Assembly: GCF_949987515.2 (NCBI RefSeq)
Contig: NW_027192651.1
Coordinates: forward strand, 2,728,001-2,792,000
Length of the DNA: 64,000 bases
Direction: 5' to 3'
DNA from: Delphinus delphis
Lineage: Eukaryota; Chordata; Mammalia; Artiodactyla; Delphinidae
Below are positions 1-11,478 of this stretch, one piece after another (the first letter of the stretch is position 1; the number at the start of each line of letters is the position of its first letter). Under the pieces are notes generated by a model. The model saw only the letters and a list, made by a program, of their open reading frames with translations, was not told the origin of the DNA and ran no database searches. The position numbers and the translations under genes were made by a program.

Positions 1-420
1 CCTTTAACCTCCTGTATGGCCCCGTTTGCAATTTCTGCGGAAGATGAACAGGAATAGGGAGAACCAATGAGAGACTAGCTGGAGGTGTCTGGACGGGCAA
101 ATTTAACTCTCATTTCCCACCAGAAAGTGGAAATCACCAAAGGCTCAGCATGCCGTGCCTGAACCAGATTAGGGCCTGAAGCCATCCAGCGGTGATGCAG
201 CCAGCTCACAAGAAAACGAGTTGAAGAAAGGAGCTCAGGGGCACTGTAACTCACAAACCTGCAGAGTTATAAATGACAGCTATCGTCCAAAAATAGACTG
301 AAGTAAGGCTGCCAAGAGGACTTGAAAGCGGGGCAGAATTGCAGGAAACCGATTTCAGGAGGTAGACTGGAATTGCATTGAAAGCATAGGAAAAGAGGCA
401 GAACGTCCACAATGATGCAC
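1..420 (+). repeat. Satellite unit 0, partial (3' end only)
   Basis: Covers only the last 420 bases of a monomer, all from the unassigned segment. It carries at least a dozen changes not seen in the other copies, for example 'ctgtatggcccc', 'cagaaagtggaaatc' and 'atccagcggtgatgcagcc'. It is the most divergent unit segment I noticed. Confidence 0.9.
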
Positions 421-492
421 TTGGCCAAAAAGGGCGTATGCGTTTTTTCCTGAATATATTCAGGAAAAAACGCATACGCCCTTTTTGGCCAA
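421..492. repeat. 72-bp perfect palindrome (reference copy)
   Basis: Two 36-bp arms are exact reverse complements with no spacer. The outer ends are TTGGCCAA and the centre is CCTGAATATATTCAGG. Each arm has an A/T run, a GGGCG block and a T/A run, with two CpGs per arm. It forms the first 72 bases of every unit and is perfect in units 1-4, 6, 8, 10, 11, 13-17, 19-21, 24-28, 31, 33, 35 and 38-40 (27 of 41). Single strands of either polarity could fold into the same 36-bp hairpin, and duplex DNA could extrude a cruciform. Its function is unknown. Confidence 0.97.
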
Positions 493-496
493 CCAA

Positions 497-506
497 GCAA
501 GCTTGC
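497..506. repeat. 10-bp palindrome with HindIII site
   Basis: GCAAGCTTGC lies four bases beyond the right end of the long palindrome, at unit offset 76-85, in most units. Units 15, 18, 22 and 28 have GCAAACTTGC and lose the symmetry. In digests this site would cut most copies once per unit here. Confidence 0.8.
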
Positions 507-517
507 AAAGGAAATCT

Positions 518-1321
518 GCACTACAATGAAGTCTCACTTCCCCCCGGTCAAAAGGGCCATCTGAAAAAAGTGTAAAATCCAGAAAGGCAGGAGAGGCCAT
601 GGAGAACTGGGAGCCTTGTTATGCTGATGGGCGGGATGTAAATTGCCAACAGACACTCGGGAGAAGTGTATGGTGTTTCCTGAAACATCGAAAAAACAAA
701 GCAACTGAGCCTAGGGCACTTCAACTTATGGTCCTATAGCTTAGGGAAATTAAAATCAAAAAGACACAGCCACCCCAAAGTTTGCGACGCCTCTGTTTAC
801 AAGAACCTCGTTTACAGTACAAGTTCAACATCGCAGAAAGTGAAAAATGGATAAAGAAGTTGTGGTATTTACTTACAAAGCAATATCACTCAGCAATGAA
901 ATCTATGTCATCAGGCCCTTAGCAGCACAATGAGTGGATTCAGGTATGATGATTCTAACTGAAATAAGTCACACAGAAAAAGAAACATCATAAGATATCA
1001 GTAATACACGGAATGTAAACTTGGCTACACAGGAACTGAATTACAGAACAGAACAGGGTCTCAAATTTAGAAAACCAACTTATGCTTGCTTAAGGGTAAA
1101 GGTGAGTTGGGGTGCTGCATAAAACCAGAGATTGAAATGAGCACAGATAAAGTTCCTTAAGTAAAATATGGAATAGACTAGAGCTACTCCTTGCTCAACG
1201 AAATGGACTCAACACCGCATATTAAACGCCTAAGAATGTACCTGACTAGTAAGTATCTTAAAACCTATGGATTGCTATGTCTCCGAAAGAGAATCAAGCA
1301 TGTGTACAGGGGCATAAACGC
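518..1321 (+). mobile_element. L1-derived segment: end of ORF2 and 3' UTR (reference copy)
   Basis: From about unit offset 97 ('cactacaatgaagt') the sequence follows the 3' end of a mammalian L1 as I know it. First comes degraded ORF2 C-terminal coding sequence ('gatgtaaattgcc', 'caaaaagacacagccacccc', 'atggataaagaag'). Then comes 3' UTR-like sequence ('catcataagatatca', 'aaaaccaacttatgc', 'ttaaaacctatgg'). Similarity fades near offset 900, with no poly(A) tail or clear target-site duplication. The copy is 5'-truncated, + strand, frameshifted and stop-ridden, so it is non-functional. The same segment lies at the equivalent offset in every unit (128 bp shorter in unit 27). The L1 identity is from recall of whale/ruminant-type L1 sequence; the exact ends are uncertain. 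Confidence 0.82.
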
Positions 1322-2000
1322 AGCAGTGATAGGATTGGAGAGGTTCGGTGAGCAAATGAAGACCCTTTGAAGTCATATTGCATGGTACCCATTACACGGG
1401 TTTCAACTACCCAGGTTTAAGGTATTCTTCCTTCAGCTAAAACATGCATGTGGAACCTAGAGTATGATCAACCATGTGATCGGGAGACGTGTTCAAATAT
1501 GTCTCAGTTTTCGTACCCTGGTACTCGGGTGCAACATTCCAGACGCTTTACTAACACTCTCCCCACTTGGAGAGTCAGTCCCTTTAACCTCCTGTTTGGC
1601 CCAGTTTGCAATTTCTGTGGAAGATGAACAGGAATAGCGAGAACCAATGAGAGGCTAGCTGGAGGTGTCTGGACGGGCAAATTTAACTCTCATTTCCCAC
1701 CAGGAAGAGGAATTAACCAAAGGCTCACCATGCCGGGCCGGAACCAGATTAGGGCCGGAAGCCATCCTGCGGTGTTGCGGCCAGGTCACAAGAAAGCGAG
1801 TTGAAGAAAGGAGCTCAGGGGCACTGTAATTCACAAACCTGCAGAGTTATAAATGACAGCTATCGTCCAAAAATAGACTGAAGTAAGGCTGCCAAGAGGA
1901 CTTGAAAGCGGGGCAGAATTGCAGGAAACCGATTTCAGGAGGTAGACTGGAATTGCATTGAAAGCATAGGAAAAGAGGCAGAACGTCCACAATGATGCAC
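1322..2000 (+). repeat. Unassigned part of the monomer (reference copy)
   Basis: The last ~680 bases of a unit, up to the next palindrome, show no family I recognise: no SINE body, LTR ends, tRNA-like boxes or gene. The first 100 bases or so could be a further decayed L1 3' tail. The rest may be ancestral single-copy DNA or an older repeat. It holds most of the positions that separate unit lineages (for example 'acacgggtct' against 'ccacgggttt', and 'gtcccttt' against 'gcgccttt'). Confidence 0.7.
1556..1575. repeat. Small conserved stem-loop, 7-bp stem (reference copy)
   Basis: ACTCTCC and GGAGAGT flank a 6-base loop (CCACTT or CGACTT), at unit offset about 1,135. The loop varies between lineages while the stem stays, except in unit 37 where the right arm is changed. 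This is probably incidental, since arms this short are common. Confidence 0.5.
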
Positions 2001-3580
2001 TTGGCCAAAAAGGGCGTATGCGTTTTTTCCTGAATATATTCAGGAAAAAACGCATACGCCCTTTTTGGCCAACCAAGCAAGCTTGCAAAGGAAATCTGCA
2101 CTACAATGAAGTCTCACTTCCCCCCGGTCAAAAGGGCCATCTGAAAAAAGTGTAAAATCCAGAAAGGCAGGACAGGCCATGGAGAACTGGGAGCCTTGTT
2201 ATGCTGATGGGCGGGATGTAAATTGCCAACAACCACTTGGGAGAAGTGTATGGTGTTTCCTGAAACATCTAAAAAACAAAGCAACAGAACCTAGGGCACT
2301 TCCACTTATGGTCCTATAGCTTAGGGAAATTAAAATCAAAAAGACACAGCCACCCCAAAGTTTGGAACGGCTCTGTTTACAAGAACCTCGTTTACAGTAC
2401 AAGTTCAACATCGCAGAAAGTGAAAAATGGAGAAGGAAGTTGTGGTATTTACTTACAAAGCAATATCACTCAGCAATGAAATCTGTGTCATCACGCCCTT
2501 AGCAGCACAATGAGTGGATTCAGGTATGATGATTCTAACTGAAATAAGTCACACAGAAAAAGAAACATCATAAGATATCAGTAATACACGGAATGTAAAC
2601 TTGGCTACACAGGAACTGAATTACAGAACAGAACAGGGTCTCAAATTTAGAAAACCAACTTATGCTTGCTTAAGGGGAAAGGTGAGTTGGGGTGCTGCAT
2701 AAAACCAGAGATTGAAATAGGCACAGATAAAGTTCCTTAAGCCAAATATGGAATAGACAAGAGCTACTCCTTGCTCAACGAAATGGACTCAACACCGCAT
2801 ATTAAACGCCTAAGAATGTACCTGACTAGTAAGTATCTTAAAACCTATGGATTGCTATGTCTCCGAAAGAGAATCAAGCATGTGTACAGGGGCATAAACG
2901 CAGCAGTGATAGGATTGGAGAGGTTCGGCGAGCAAATGAAGACCCTTTGAAGTCATATTGCATGGTACCCATTCCACGGGTTTCAACTACCCAGGTTTTA
3001 GGTATTCTTCCTTCAGCTAAAACATGCATGTGGAACCCAGAGTATGATCAACCATGTGATCGGGAGACGTGTTCAAATATGTCTCAGTTTTCCTCCCCTG
3101 GTACTCGGGTGCAACATTCCAGACGCTTTACTAACACTCTCCCCACTTGGAGAGTCAGCACCTTTAACCTCCTGTTTGGCCCAGTTTGCAATTTCTGCGG
3201 AAGATGAACAGGAATAGCGAGAACCAATGAGAGACTAGCTGGAGGTGTCTGGACGGGCAAATTTAACTCTCATTTCCCACCAGGAAGAGGAATTAACCAA
3301 AGGCTCAGCGTGCCATGCCGGAACCAGATTAGGGCCTGAAGCCATCCTGCGGTGTTGCGGCCAGCTTACAAGAAAGCGAGTTGAAGAAAGGAGCTCAGGG
3401 GCACTGTAATTCACAAACCTGCAGAGTTATAAATGACAGCTATCGTCCAAAAATAGACTGAAGTAAGGCTGCCAAGAGGACTTGAAAGCGGGGCAGAATT
3501 GCAGGAAACCGATTTCAGGAGGTAGACTGGAATTGCATTGAAAGCATAGGAAAAGAGGGAGAACGTCCACAATGATGCAC
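2001..3580 (+). repeat. Satellite unit 2 (1,580 bp), A-type
   Basis: Intact palindrome. Carries the A-type marker 'gaaataggcacag' near 2715, shared with units 3 and 5. Private change 'gagaaggaag' near 2431. Confidence 0.9.
2334..2390 (+). pseudogene. L1 ORF2 C-terminal remnant, frame 1 (unit 2)
   Basis: Reads NQKDTATPKFGTALFTRTS. The T-P-x-F-x-x-A-L-F-T pattern is typical of the C-terminal region of L1 ORF2 proteins. It is flanked by frameshifts and stops and cannot make protein. Equivalent sequence exists in every unit. Confidence 0.78.
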
Positions 3581-5160
3581 TTGGCCAAAAAGGGCGTATG
3601 CGTTTTTTCCTGAATATATTCAGGAAAAAACGCATACGCCCTTTTTGGCCAACCAAGCAAGCTTGCAAAGGAAATCTGCACTACAATGAAGTCTCACTTC
3701 CCCCCGGTCAAAAGGGCCATCTGAAAAAAGTGTAAAATCCAGAAAGGCAGGACAGGCCATGGAGAACTGGGAGCCTTGTTATGCTGATGGGCGGGATGTA
3801 AATTGCCAACAACCACTCGGGAGAAGTGTATGGTGTTTCCTGAAACATCTAAAAAACAAAGCAACAGAACCTAGGGCACTTCCACTTATGGTCCTATAGC
3901 TTAGGGAAATTAAAATCAAAAAGACACAGCCACCCCAAAGTTTGGAACGGCTCTGTTTACAAGAACCTCGTTTACAGTACAAGTTCAACATCGCAGAAAG
4001 TGAAAAATGGAGAAAGAAGTTGTGGTATTTACTTACAAAGCAATATCACTCAGCAATGAAATCTGTGTCATCACGCCCTTAGCAGCACAATGAGTGGATT
4101 CAGGTATGATGATTCTAACTGAAATAAGTCACACAGAAAAAGAAACATCATAAGATATCAGTAATACACGGAATGTAAACTTGGCTACACAGGAACTGAA
4201 TTACAGAACAGAACAGGGTCTCAAATTTAGAAAACCAACTTATGCTTGCTTAAGGGGAAAGGTGAGTTGGGGTGCTGCATAAAACCAGAGATTGAAATAG
4301 GCACAGATAAAGTTCCTTAAGCCAAATATGGAATAGACAAGAGCTACTCCTTGCTCAACGAAATGGACTCAACACCGCATATTAAACGCCTAAGAATGTA
4401 CCTGACTAGTAAGTATCTTAAAACCTATGGATTGCTATGTCTCCGAAAGAGAATCAAGCATGTGTACAGGGGCATAAACGCAGCAGTGATAGGATTGGAG
4501 AGGTTCGGCGAGCAAATGAAGACCCTTTGAAGTCATATTGCATGGTACCCATTCCACGGGTTTCAACTACCCAGGTTTAAGGTATTCTTCCTTCAGCTAA
4601 AACATGCATGTGGAACCCAGAGTATGATCAACCATGTGATCGGGAGACGTGTTCAAATATGTCTCAGTTTTCCTCCCCTGGTACTCGGGTGCAACATTCC
4701 AGACGCTTTACTAACACTCTCCCCACTTGGAGAGTCAGCACCTTTAACCTCCTGTTTGGCCCAGTTTGCAATTTCTGCGGAAGATGAACAGGAATAGCGA
4801 GAACCAATGAGAGACTAGCTGGAGGTGTCTGGACGGGCAAATTTAACTCTCATTTCCCACCAGGAAGAGGAATTAACCAAAGGCTCAGCGTGCCATGCCG
4901 GAACCAGATTAGGGCCTGAAGCCATCCTGCGGTGTTGCGGCCAGCTTACAAGAAAGCGAGTTGAAGAAAGGAGCTCAGGGGCACTGTAATTCACAAACCT
5001 GCAGAGTTATAAATGACAGCTATCGTCCAAAAATAGACTGAAGTAAGGCTGCCAAGAGGACTTGAAAGCGGGGCAGAATTGCAGGAAACCGATTTCAGGA
5101 GGTAGACTGGAATTGCATTGAAAGCATAGGAAAAGAGGCAGAACGTCAACAATGATGCAC
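3581..5160 (+). repeat. Satellite unit 3 (1,580 bp), A-type
   Basis: Intact palindrome. Nearly identical to unit 2, including the A-type marker near 4295 and 'gcgtgccatgccgg' near 4889. Looks like a recent extra copy of an A-type unit. Confidence 0.9.
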
Positions 5161-6739
5161 TTGGCCAAAAAGGGCGTATGCGTTTTTTCCTGAATATATT
5201 CAGGAAAAAACGCATACGCCCTTTTTGGCCAACCAAGCAAGCTTGCAAAGGAAATATGCACTACAATGAAGTCTCACTTCCCCCCGGTCAAAAGGGCCAT
5301 CTGAAAAAAGTGTAAAATCCAGAAAGGCAGGACAGGCCATGGAGAACTGGGAGCCTTGTTATGCTGATGGGCGGGATGTAAATTGCCAACAGACACTCGG
5401 GAGAAGTGTATGGTGTTTCCTGAAACATCTAAAAAACAAAGCAACAGAGCCTAGGGCACTTCCACTTATGGTCCTATAGCTTAGGAAAATTAAAATCAAA
5501 AAGACACAGCCACCCCAAAGTTTGGGACGCCTCCGTTTACACAAACCCCGTTTACCGTACAAATTCAATATCACAGAAAGTGAAAAATGGATAAAGAACT
5601 TGTGGTACTTACGTACAATGCAGTATCACTCAGCAATGAAATCTATGTCATCAGGCCCGTAGCAGCATAATGAGTGGATTCAGGTACGATGATTCTAACT
5701 GAAATAAGTCACACAGAAAAAGAAACATCATAAGATATCAGTAATACACGGAATGTAAACTTGGCTACACAGGAACTGCATTCCAAAACAGAACAGGGTC
5801 TCAAATTAAAAAACCAACTTATGCTTGCTTAAGGGGAAAGGTGAGTTGGGGTGCTGCATAAAACCAGAGATTGAAATGAGCACAGATAAAGTTCCTTAAG
5901 CCAAATATGGAATAGACAAGAGCTACTCCTTGCTCAACGAAATGGACTCAACACCGCATATTAAACGCCTAAGAATGTACCTGACTAGTAAGTATCTTAA
6001 AACCTATGGATTGCTATGTCTCCGAAAGAGAATCAAGCATGTGTACAGGGGCATAAACGCAGCAGTGATAGGATTGGAGAGGTTCGGTGAGCAAATGAAG
6101 ACCCTTTGAAGTCATATTGCATGGTACCCATTCCACGGGTTTCAACTACCCAGGTTTAAGGTATTCTTCCTTCAGCTAAAACCTGCATGTGGAACCTAGA
6201 GTATGATCAACCATGTGATCGGGAGACGTGTTTAAATATGTCTCAGTTTTCCTCCCCTGGTACTCGGGTGCAACATTCCAGACGCTTTACTAACACTCTC
6301 CCCACTTGGAGAGTCAGTCCCTTTAACCTCCTGTTTGGCCCAGTTTGCAATTTCTGCGGAAGATGAACAGGAATAGCGAGAACCAATGAGAGGCTAGCTG
6401 GAGGTGTCTGGACGGGCAAATTTAACTCTCATTTCCCACCAGGAAGAGGAATTAACCAAAGGCTCACCATGCCGGGCCGGAACCAGATTAGGGCCGGAAG
6501 CCATCCTGCGGTGTTGCGGCCAGGTCACAAGAAAGCGAGTTGAAGAAAGGAGCTCAGGGGCACTGTAATTCACAAACCTGCAGAGTTATAAATGACAGCT
6601 ATCGTCCAAAAATAGACTGAAGTAAGGCTGCCAAGAGGACTTGAAAGCGGGGCAGAATTGCAGGAAACCGATTTCAGGAGGTAGACTGGAATTGCATTGA
6701 AAGCATAGGAAAAGAGGCAGAACGTCCACAATGATGCAC
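5161..6739 (+). repeat. Satellite unit 4 (1,579 bp), B-type
   Basis: Intact palindrome. B-type markers: 'taggaaaatt' near 5482, 'cgtttacacaaaccccg' near 5534 and a one-base loss giving 'caaattaaaaaacc' near 5802. The same set recurs 3,159 bp away in unit 6. Confidence 0.9.
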
Positions 6740-6811
6740 TTGGCCAAAAAGGGCGTATGCGTTTTTTCCTGAATATATTCAGGAAAAAACGCATATGCCC
6801 TTTTTGGCCAA
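6740..6811. repeat. Palindrome of unit 5, one mismatch
   Basis: Right arm C-to-T at 6796. This is the only CpG-to-TpG change I saw among the palindromes. Confidence 0.95.
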
Positions 6812-8319
6812 CCAAGCAAGCTTGCAAAGGAAATCTGCACTACAATGAAGTCTCACTTCCCCCCGGTCAAAAGGGCCATCTGAAAAAAGTGTAAAATCCA
6901 GAAAGGCAGGACAGGCCATGGAGAACTGGGAGCCTTGTTATGCTGATGGGCGGGATGTAAATTGCCAACAACCACTCGGGAGAAGTGTATGGTGTTTCCT
7001 GAAACATCTAAAAAACAAAGCAACAGAACCTAGGGCACTTCCACTTATGGTCCTATAGCATAGGGAAATTAAAATCAAAAAGACACAGCCACCCCAAAGT
7101 TTGGAACGGCTCTGTTTACAAGAACCTCGTTTACAGTACAAGTTCAACATCGCAGAAAGTGAAAAATGGAGAAAGAAGTTGTGGTATTTACTTACAAAGC
7201 AATATCACTCAGCAATGAAATCTGTGTCATCACGCCCTTAGCAGCACAATGAGTGGATTCAGGTATGATGATTCTAACTGAAATAAGTCACACAGAAAAA
7301 GAAACATCATAAGATATCAGTAATACACGGAATGTAAACTTGGCTACACAGGAACTGAATTACAGAACAGAACAGGGTCTCAAATTTAGAAAACCAACTT
7401 ATGCTTGCTTAAGGGGAAAGGTGAGTTGGGGTGCTGCATAAAACCAGAGATTGAAATAGGCACAGATAAAGTTCCTTAAGCCAAATATGGAATAGACAAG
7501 AGCTACTCCTTGCTCAACGAAATGGACTCAACACCGCATATTAAACGCCTAAGAATGTACCTGACTAGTAAGTATCTTAAAACCTATGGATTGCTATGTC
7601 TCCGAAAGAGAATCAAGCATGTGTACAGGGGCATAAACGCAGCAGTGATAGGATTGGAGAGGTTCGGCGAGCAAATGAAGACCCTTTGAAGTCATATTGC
7701 ATGGTACCCATTCCACGGGTTTCAACTACCCAGGTTTAAGGTATTCTTCCTTCAGCTAAAACATGCATGTGGAACCCAGAGTATGATCAACCATGTGATC
7801 GGGAGACGTGTTCAAATATGTCTCAGTTTTCCTCCCCTGGTACTCGGGTGCAACATTCCAGACGCTTTACTAACACTCTCCCCACTTGGAGAGTCAGCAC
7901 CTTTAACCTCCTGTTTGGCCCAGTTTGCAATTTCTGCGGAAGATGAACAGGAATAGCGAGAACCAATGAGAGACTAGCTGGAGGTGTCTGGACGGGCAAA
8001 TTTAACTCTCATTTCCCACCAGGAAGAGGAATTAACCAAAGGCTCAGCGTGCCATGCCGGAACCAGATTAGGGCCTGAAGCCATCCTGCGGTGTTGCGGC
8101 CAGCTTACAAGAAAGCGAGTTGAAGAAAGGAGCTCAGGGGCACTGTAATTCACAAACCTGCAGAGTTATAAATGACAGCTATCGTCCAAAAATAGACTGA
8201 AGTAAGGCTGCCAAGAGGACTTGAAAGCGGGGCAGAATTGCAGGAAACCGATTTCAGGAGGTAGACTGGAATTGCATTGAAAGCATAGGAAAAGAGGCAG
8301 AACGTCCACAATGATGCAC
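6740..8319 (+). repeat. Satellite unit 5 (1,580 bp), A-type
   Basis: Palindrome with one C-to-T change at 6796. Matches units 2 and 3 in the L1-derived part (marker near 7455). Confidence 0.9.
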
Positions 8320-9898
8320 TTGGCCAAAAAGGGCGTATGCGTTTTTTCCTGAATATATTCAGGAAAAAACGCATACGCCCTTTTTGGCCAACCAAGCAAG
8401 CTTGCAAAGGAAATATGCACTACAATGAAGTCTCACTTCCCCCCGGTCAAAAGGGCCATCTGAAAAAAGTGTAAAATCCAGAAAGGCAGGACAGGCCATG
8501 GAGAACTGGGAGCCTTGTTATGCTGATGGGCGGGATGTAAATTGCCAACAGACACTCGGGAGAAGTGTATGGTGTTTCCTGAAACATCTAAAAAACAAAG
8601 CAACAGAGCCTAGGGCACTTCCACTTATGGTCCTATAGTTTAGGAAAATTAAAATCAAAAAGACACAGCCACCCCAAAGTTTGGGACGCCTCCGTTTACA
8701 CAAACCCCGTTTACCGTACAAATTCAATATCACAGAAAGTGAAAAATGGATAAAGAACTTGTGGTACTTACGTACAATGCAGTATCACTCAGCAATGAAA
8801 TCTATGTCATCAGGCCCGTAGCAGCATAATGAGTGGATTCAGGTACGATGATTCTAACTGAAATAAGTCACACAGAAAAAGAAACATCATAAGATATCAG
8901 TAATACACGGAATGTAAACTTGGCTACACAGGAACTGCATTCCAAAACAGAACAGGGTCTCAAATTAAAAAACCAACTTATGCTTGCTTAAGGGGAAAGG
9001 TGAGTTGGGGTGCTGCATAAAACCAGAGATTGAAATGAGCACAGATAAAGTTCCTTAAGCCAAATATGGAATAGACAAGAGCTACTCCTTGCTCAACGAA
9101 ATGGACTCAACACCGCATATTAAACGCCTAAGAATGTACCTGACTAGTAAGTATCTTAAAACCTATGGATTGCTATGTCTCCGAAAGAGAATCAAGCATG
9201 TGTACAGGGGCATAAACGCAGCAGTGATAGGATTGGAGAGGTTCGGTGAGCAAATGAAGACCCTTTGAAGTCATATTGCATGGTACCCATTACACGGGTC
9301 TTAACTCTCCAGGTTTAAGGTATTCTTCCTTCAGCTAAAACCTGCATGTGGAACCCAGAGTATGATCAACCATGTGAACGGTAGATGTGTTCAAATATGT
9401 CTCAGTTTTCCTCCCCTGGTACTCGGGTGCAACATTCCAGACGCTTTACTAACACTCTCCCGACTTGGAGAGTCAGCGCCTTTAACCTCCTGTTTGGCCA
9501 AGTTTGCAATTTCTGCGGAAGATGAACAGGAATAGCGAGAACCAATGAGAGACTAGCTGGAGGTGTCTGGACGGGCAAATTTAACTCTCATTTCCCACCA
9601 GGAAGAGGAAATAACCAAAGGCTCAGCGTGCCGTGCCGGAACCAGATTAGGGCCTGAAGCCATCCTGCGGTGTTGCGGCCAGCTCACAAGAAAGCGAGTT
9701 GAAGAAAGGAGCTCAGGGGCACTGTAATTCACAAACCTGCAGAGTTATAAATGACAGCTATCGTCCAAAAATATACTGAAGTAAGCCTGCCAAGAGGACT
9801 TGAAAGCGGGGCAGAATTGCAGGAAACCGATTTCAGGAGGTAGACTGGAATTGCATTGAAAGCATAGGAAAAGAGGCAGAACGTCCACAATGATGCAC
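8320..9898 (+). repeat. Satellite unit 6 (1,579 bp), B-type
   Basis: Intact palindrome. Matches unit 4 through the L1-derived part, then departs from it at about 9290 ('attacacgggtcttaac' instead of 'attccacgggtttcaac'). Has the private 'ggtagatgtg' near 9380. Confidence 0.9.
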
Positions 9899-9970
9899 TT
9901 GGCCAAAAAGGGCGTATGCGTTTTTTCCTGAATATATTCAGGAAAAAACGCGTACGTCCTTTTTGGCCAA
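9899..9970. repeat. Palindrome of unit 7, two mismatches
   Basis: Right arm A-to-G at 9952 and C-to-T at 9957; the left arm is unchanged. Confidence 0.95.
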
Positions 9971-11478
9971 CCAAGCAAGCTTGCAAAGGAAATCTGCACT
10001 ACAATGAAGTCTCACTTCCCCCCGGTCAAAAGGGTCATCTGAAAAAAGTGTAAAATCCAGAAAGGCAGGACAGGCCATGGAGAACTGGGAGCCTTGTTAT
10101 GCTGATGGGCGGGATGTAAATTGCCAACAGACACTCGGGAGAAGTGTATGGTGTTTCCTGAAACATCTAAAAAACAAAGCAACAGAACCTAGGGCACTTC
10201 CACTTATGGTCCTATAGCTTAGGGAAATTAAAATCAAAAAGACACAGCCACCCCAATGTTTGGAACGGCTCTGTTTACAAGAACCTCGTTTACAGTACAA
10301 GTTCAATATCGCAGAAAGTGAAAAATGGATAAAGAAGTTGTGGTATTTACTTACAAAGCAATATCACTCAGCAATGAAATCTGTGTCATCAGGCCCTTAG
10401 CAGCACAATGAGTGGATTCAGGTATGATGATTCTAACTGAAATAAGTCACACAGAAAAAGAAACATCATAAGATATCAGTAATACACGGAATGTAAACTT
10501 GGCTACACAGGAACTGAATTACAGAACAGAACAGGGTCTCAAATTTAGAAAACCAACTTATGCTTGCTTAAGGGGAAAGGTGAGTTGGAGTGCTGCATAA
10601 AACCAGAGATTGAAATGAGCACAGATAAAGTTCCTTAAGCCAAATATGGAATAGACAAGAGCTACTCCTTGCTCAACGAAATGGACTCAACACCGCATAT
10701 TAAACGCCTAAGAATGTACCTGACTAGTAAGTATCTTAAAACCTATGGATTGCTATGTCTCCGAAAGAGAATCAAGCATGTGTACAGGGCCATAAACGCA
10801 GCAGTGATAGGATTGGAGAGGTTCGGTGAGCAAATGAAGACCCTTTGAAGTCATATTGCATGGTACCCATTACACGGGTCTTAACTCTCCAGGTTTAAGG
10901 TATTCTTCCTTCAGCTAAAACCTGCATGTGGAACCCAGAGTATGATCAACCATGTGAACGGGAGACGTGTTCAAATATGTCTCAGTTTTCCTCCCCTGGT
11001 ACTCGGGTGCAACATTCCAGACGCTTTACTAACACTCTCCCGACTTGGAGAGTCAGCGCCTTTAACCTCCTGTTTGGCCCAGTTTGCAATTTCTGCGGAA
11101 GATGAACAGGAATAGCGAGAACCAATGAGAGACTAGCTGGAGGTGTCTGGACGGGCAAATTTAACTCTCATTTCCCACCAGGAAGAGGAAATAACCAAAG
11201 GCTCAGCGTGCCGTGCCGGAACCAGATTAGGGCCTGAAGCCATCCTGCGGTGTTGCGGCCAGCTCACAAGAAAGCGAGTTGAAGAAAGGAGCTCAGGGGC
11301 ACTGTAATTCACAAACCTGCAGAGTTATAAATGACAGCTATCGTCCAAAAATATACTGAAGTAAGCCTGCCAAGAGGACTTGAAAGCGGGGCAGAATTGC
11401 AGGAAACCGATTTCAGGAGGTAGACTGGATTTGCATTGAAAGCATAGGAAAAGAGGCAGGACGTCCACAATGATGCAC
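9899..11478 (+). repeat. Satellite unit 7 (1,580 bp)
   Basis: Palindrome has two right-arm changes (9952, 9957). Its end resembles that of unit 6, including 'acacgggtcttaac' and 'aaatatactgaagtaagcc'. Confidence 0.9.

Larger units (their letters stand above)
421..2000 (+). repeat. Satellite unit 1 (1,580 bp), reference copy
   Basis: First complete unit; the intact palindrome occupies its first 72 bases. Private changes include 'catcgaaaaaac' near 687 and 'atagactagagc' near 1175. Its end (ccgggccgg near 1735 and 'agggccggaag') matches the end of unit 4, so it ends as a B-type unit of the units 2-6 group. Confidence 0.9.
2001..9898 (+). repeat. A-A-B-A-B unit order (units 2-6)
   Basis: Units 2, 3 and 5 share 'gaaataggcacag'. 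Units 4 and 6 share the 'cgtttacacaaaccccg' set 3,159 bp apart. This fits a two-unit repeat with one extra A-type copy gained by unequal exchange. Confidence 0.7.

Noticed and set aside
421..492. microRNA precursor
   Set aside because: A perfect 36-bp stem without a terminal loop is unlike a usual pre-miRNA, and no expression can be judged from sequence; kept only as a hairpin hypothesis.
251..508. 85-codon minus-strand open frame across the palindrome, present in nearly every unit (with an overlapping 84-codon frame)
   Set aside because: It lies across a palindrome and the unassigned segment; its changes between units are often amino-acid altering, overlapping frames are equally open, and neighbours with one-base insertions lose it (units 18, 22). 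Conservation is explained by array copying.
1511..1535. Possible CENP-B box near 'ttcgtaccctggtactcggg'
   Set aside because: The spacing between TTCG and CGGG is too long and the required central A is absent, so it does not fit the 17-bp consensus.
2199..2411. Minus-strand open frames of 70-124 codons over the L1-derived part
   Set aside because: They are antisense to degraded L1 ORF2 sequence, start and end vary between units, and no known protein pattern is visible.
2857..3207. 116-codon plus-strand frame in unit 2 and shorter relatives in other units
   Set aside because: It spans the end of the L1 part and unassigned sequence, is broken in most units by single changes, and has no recognisable domain.
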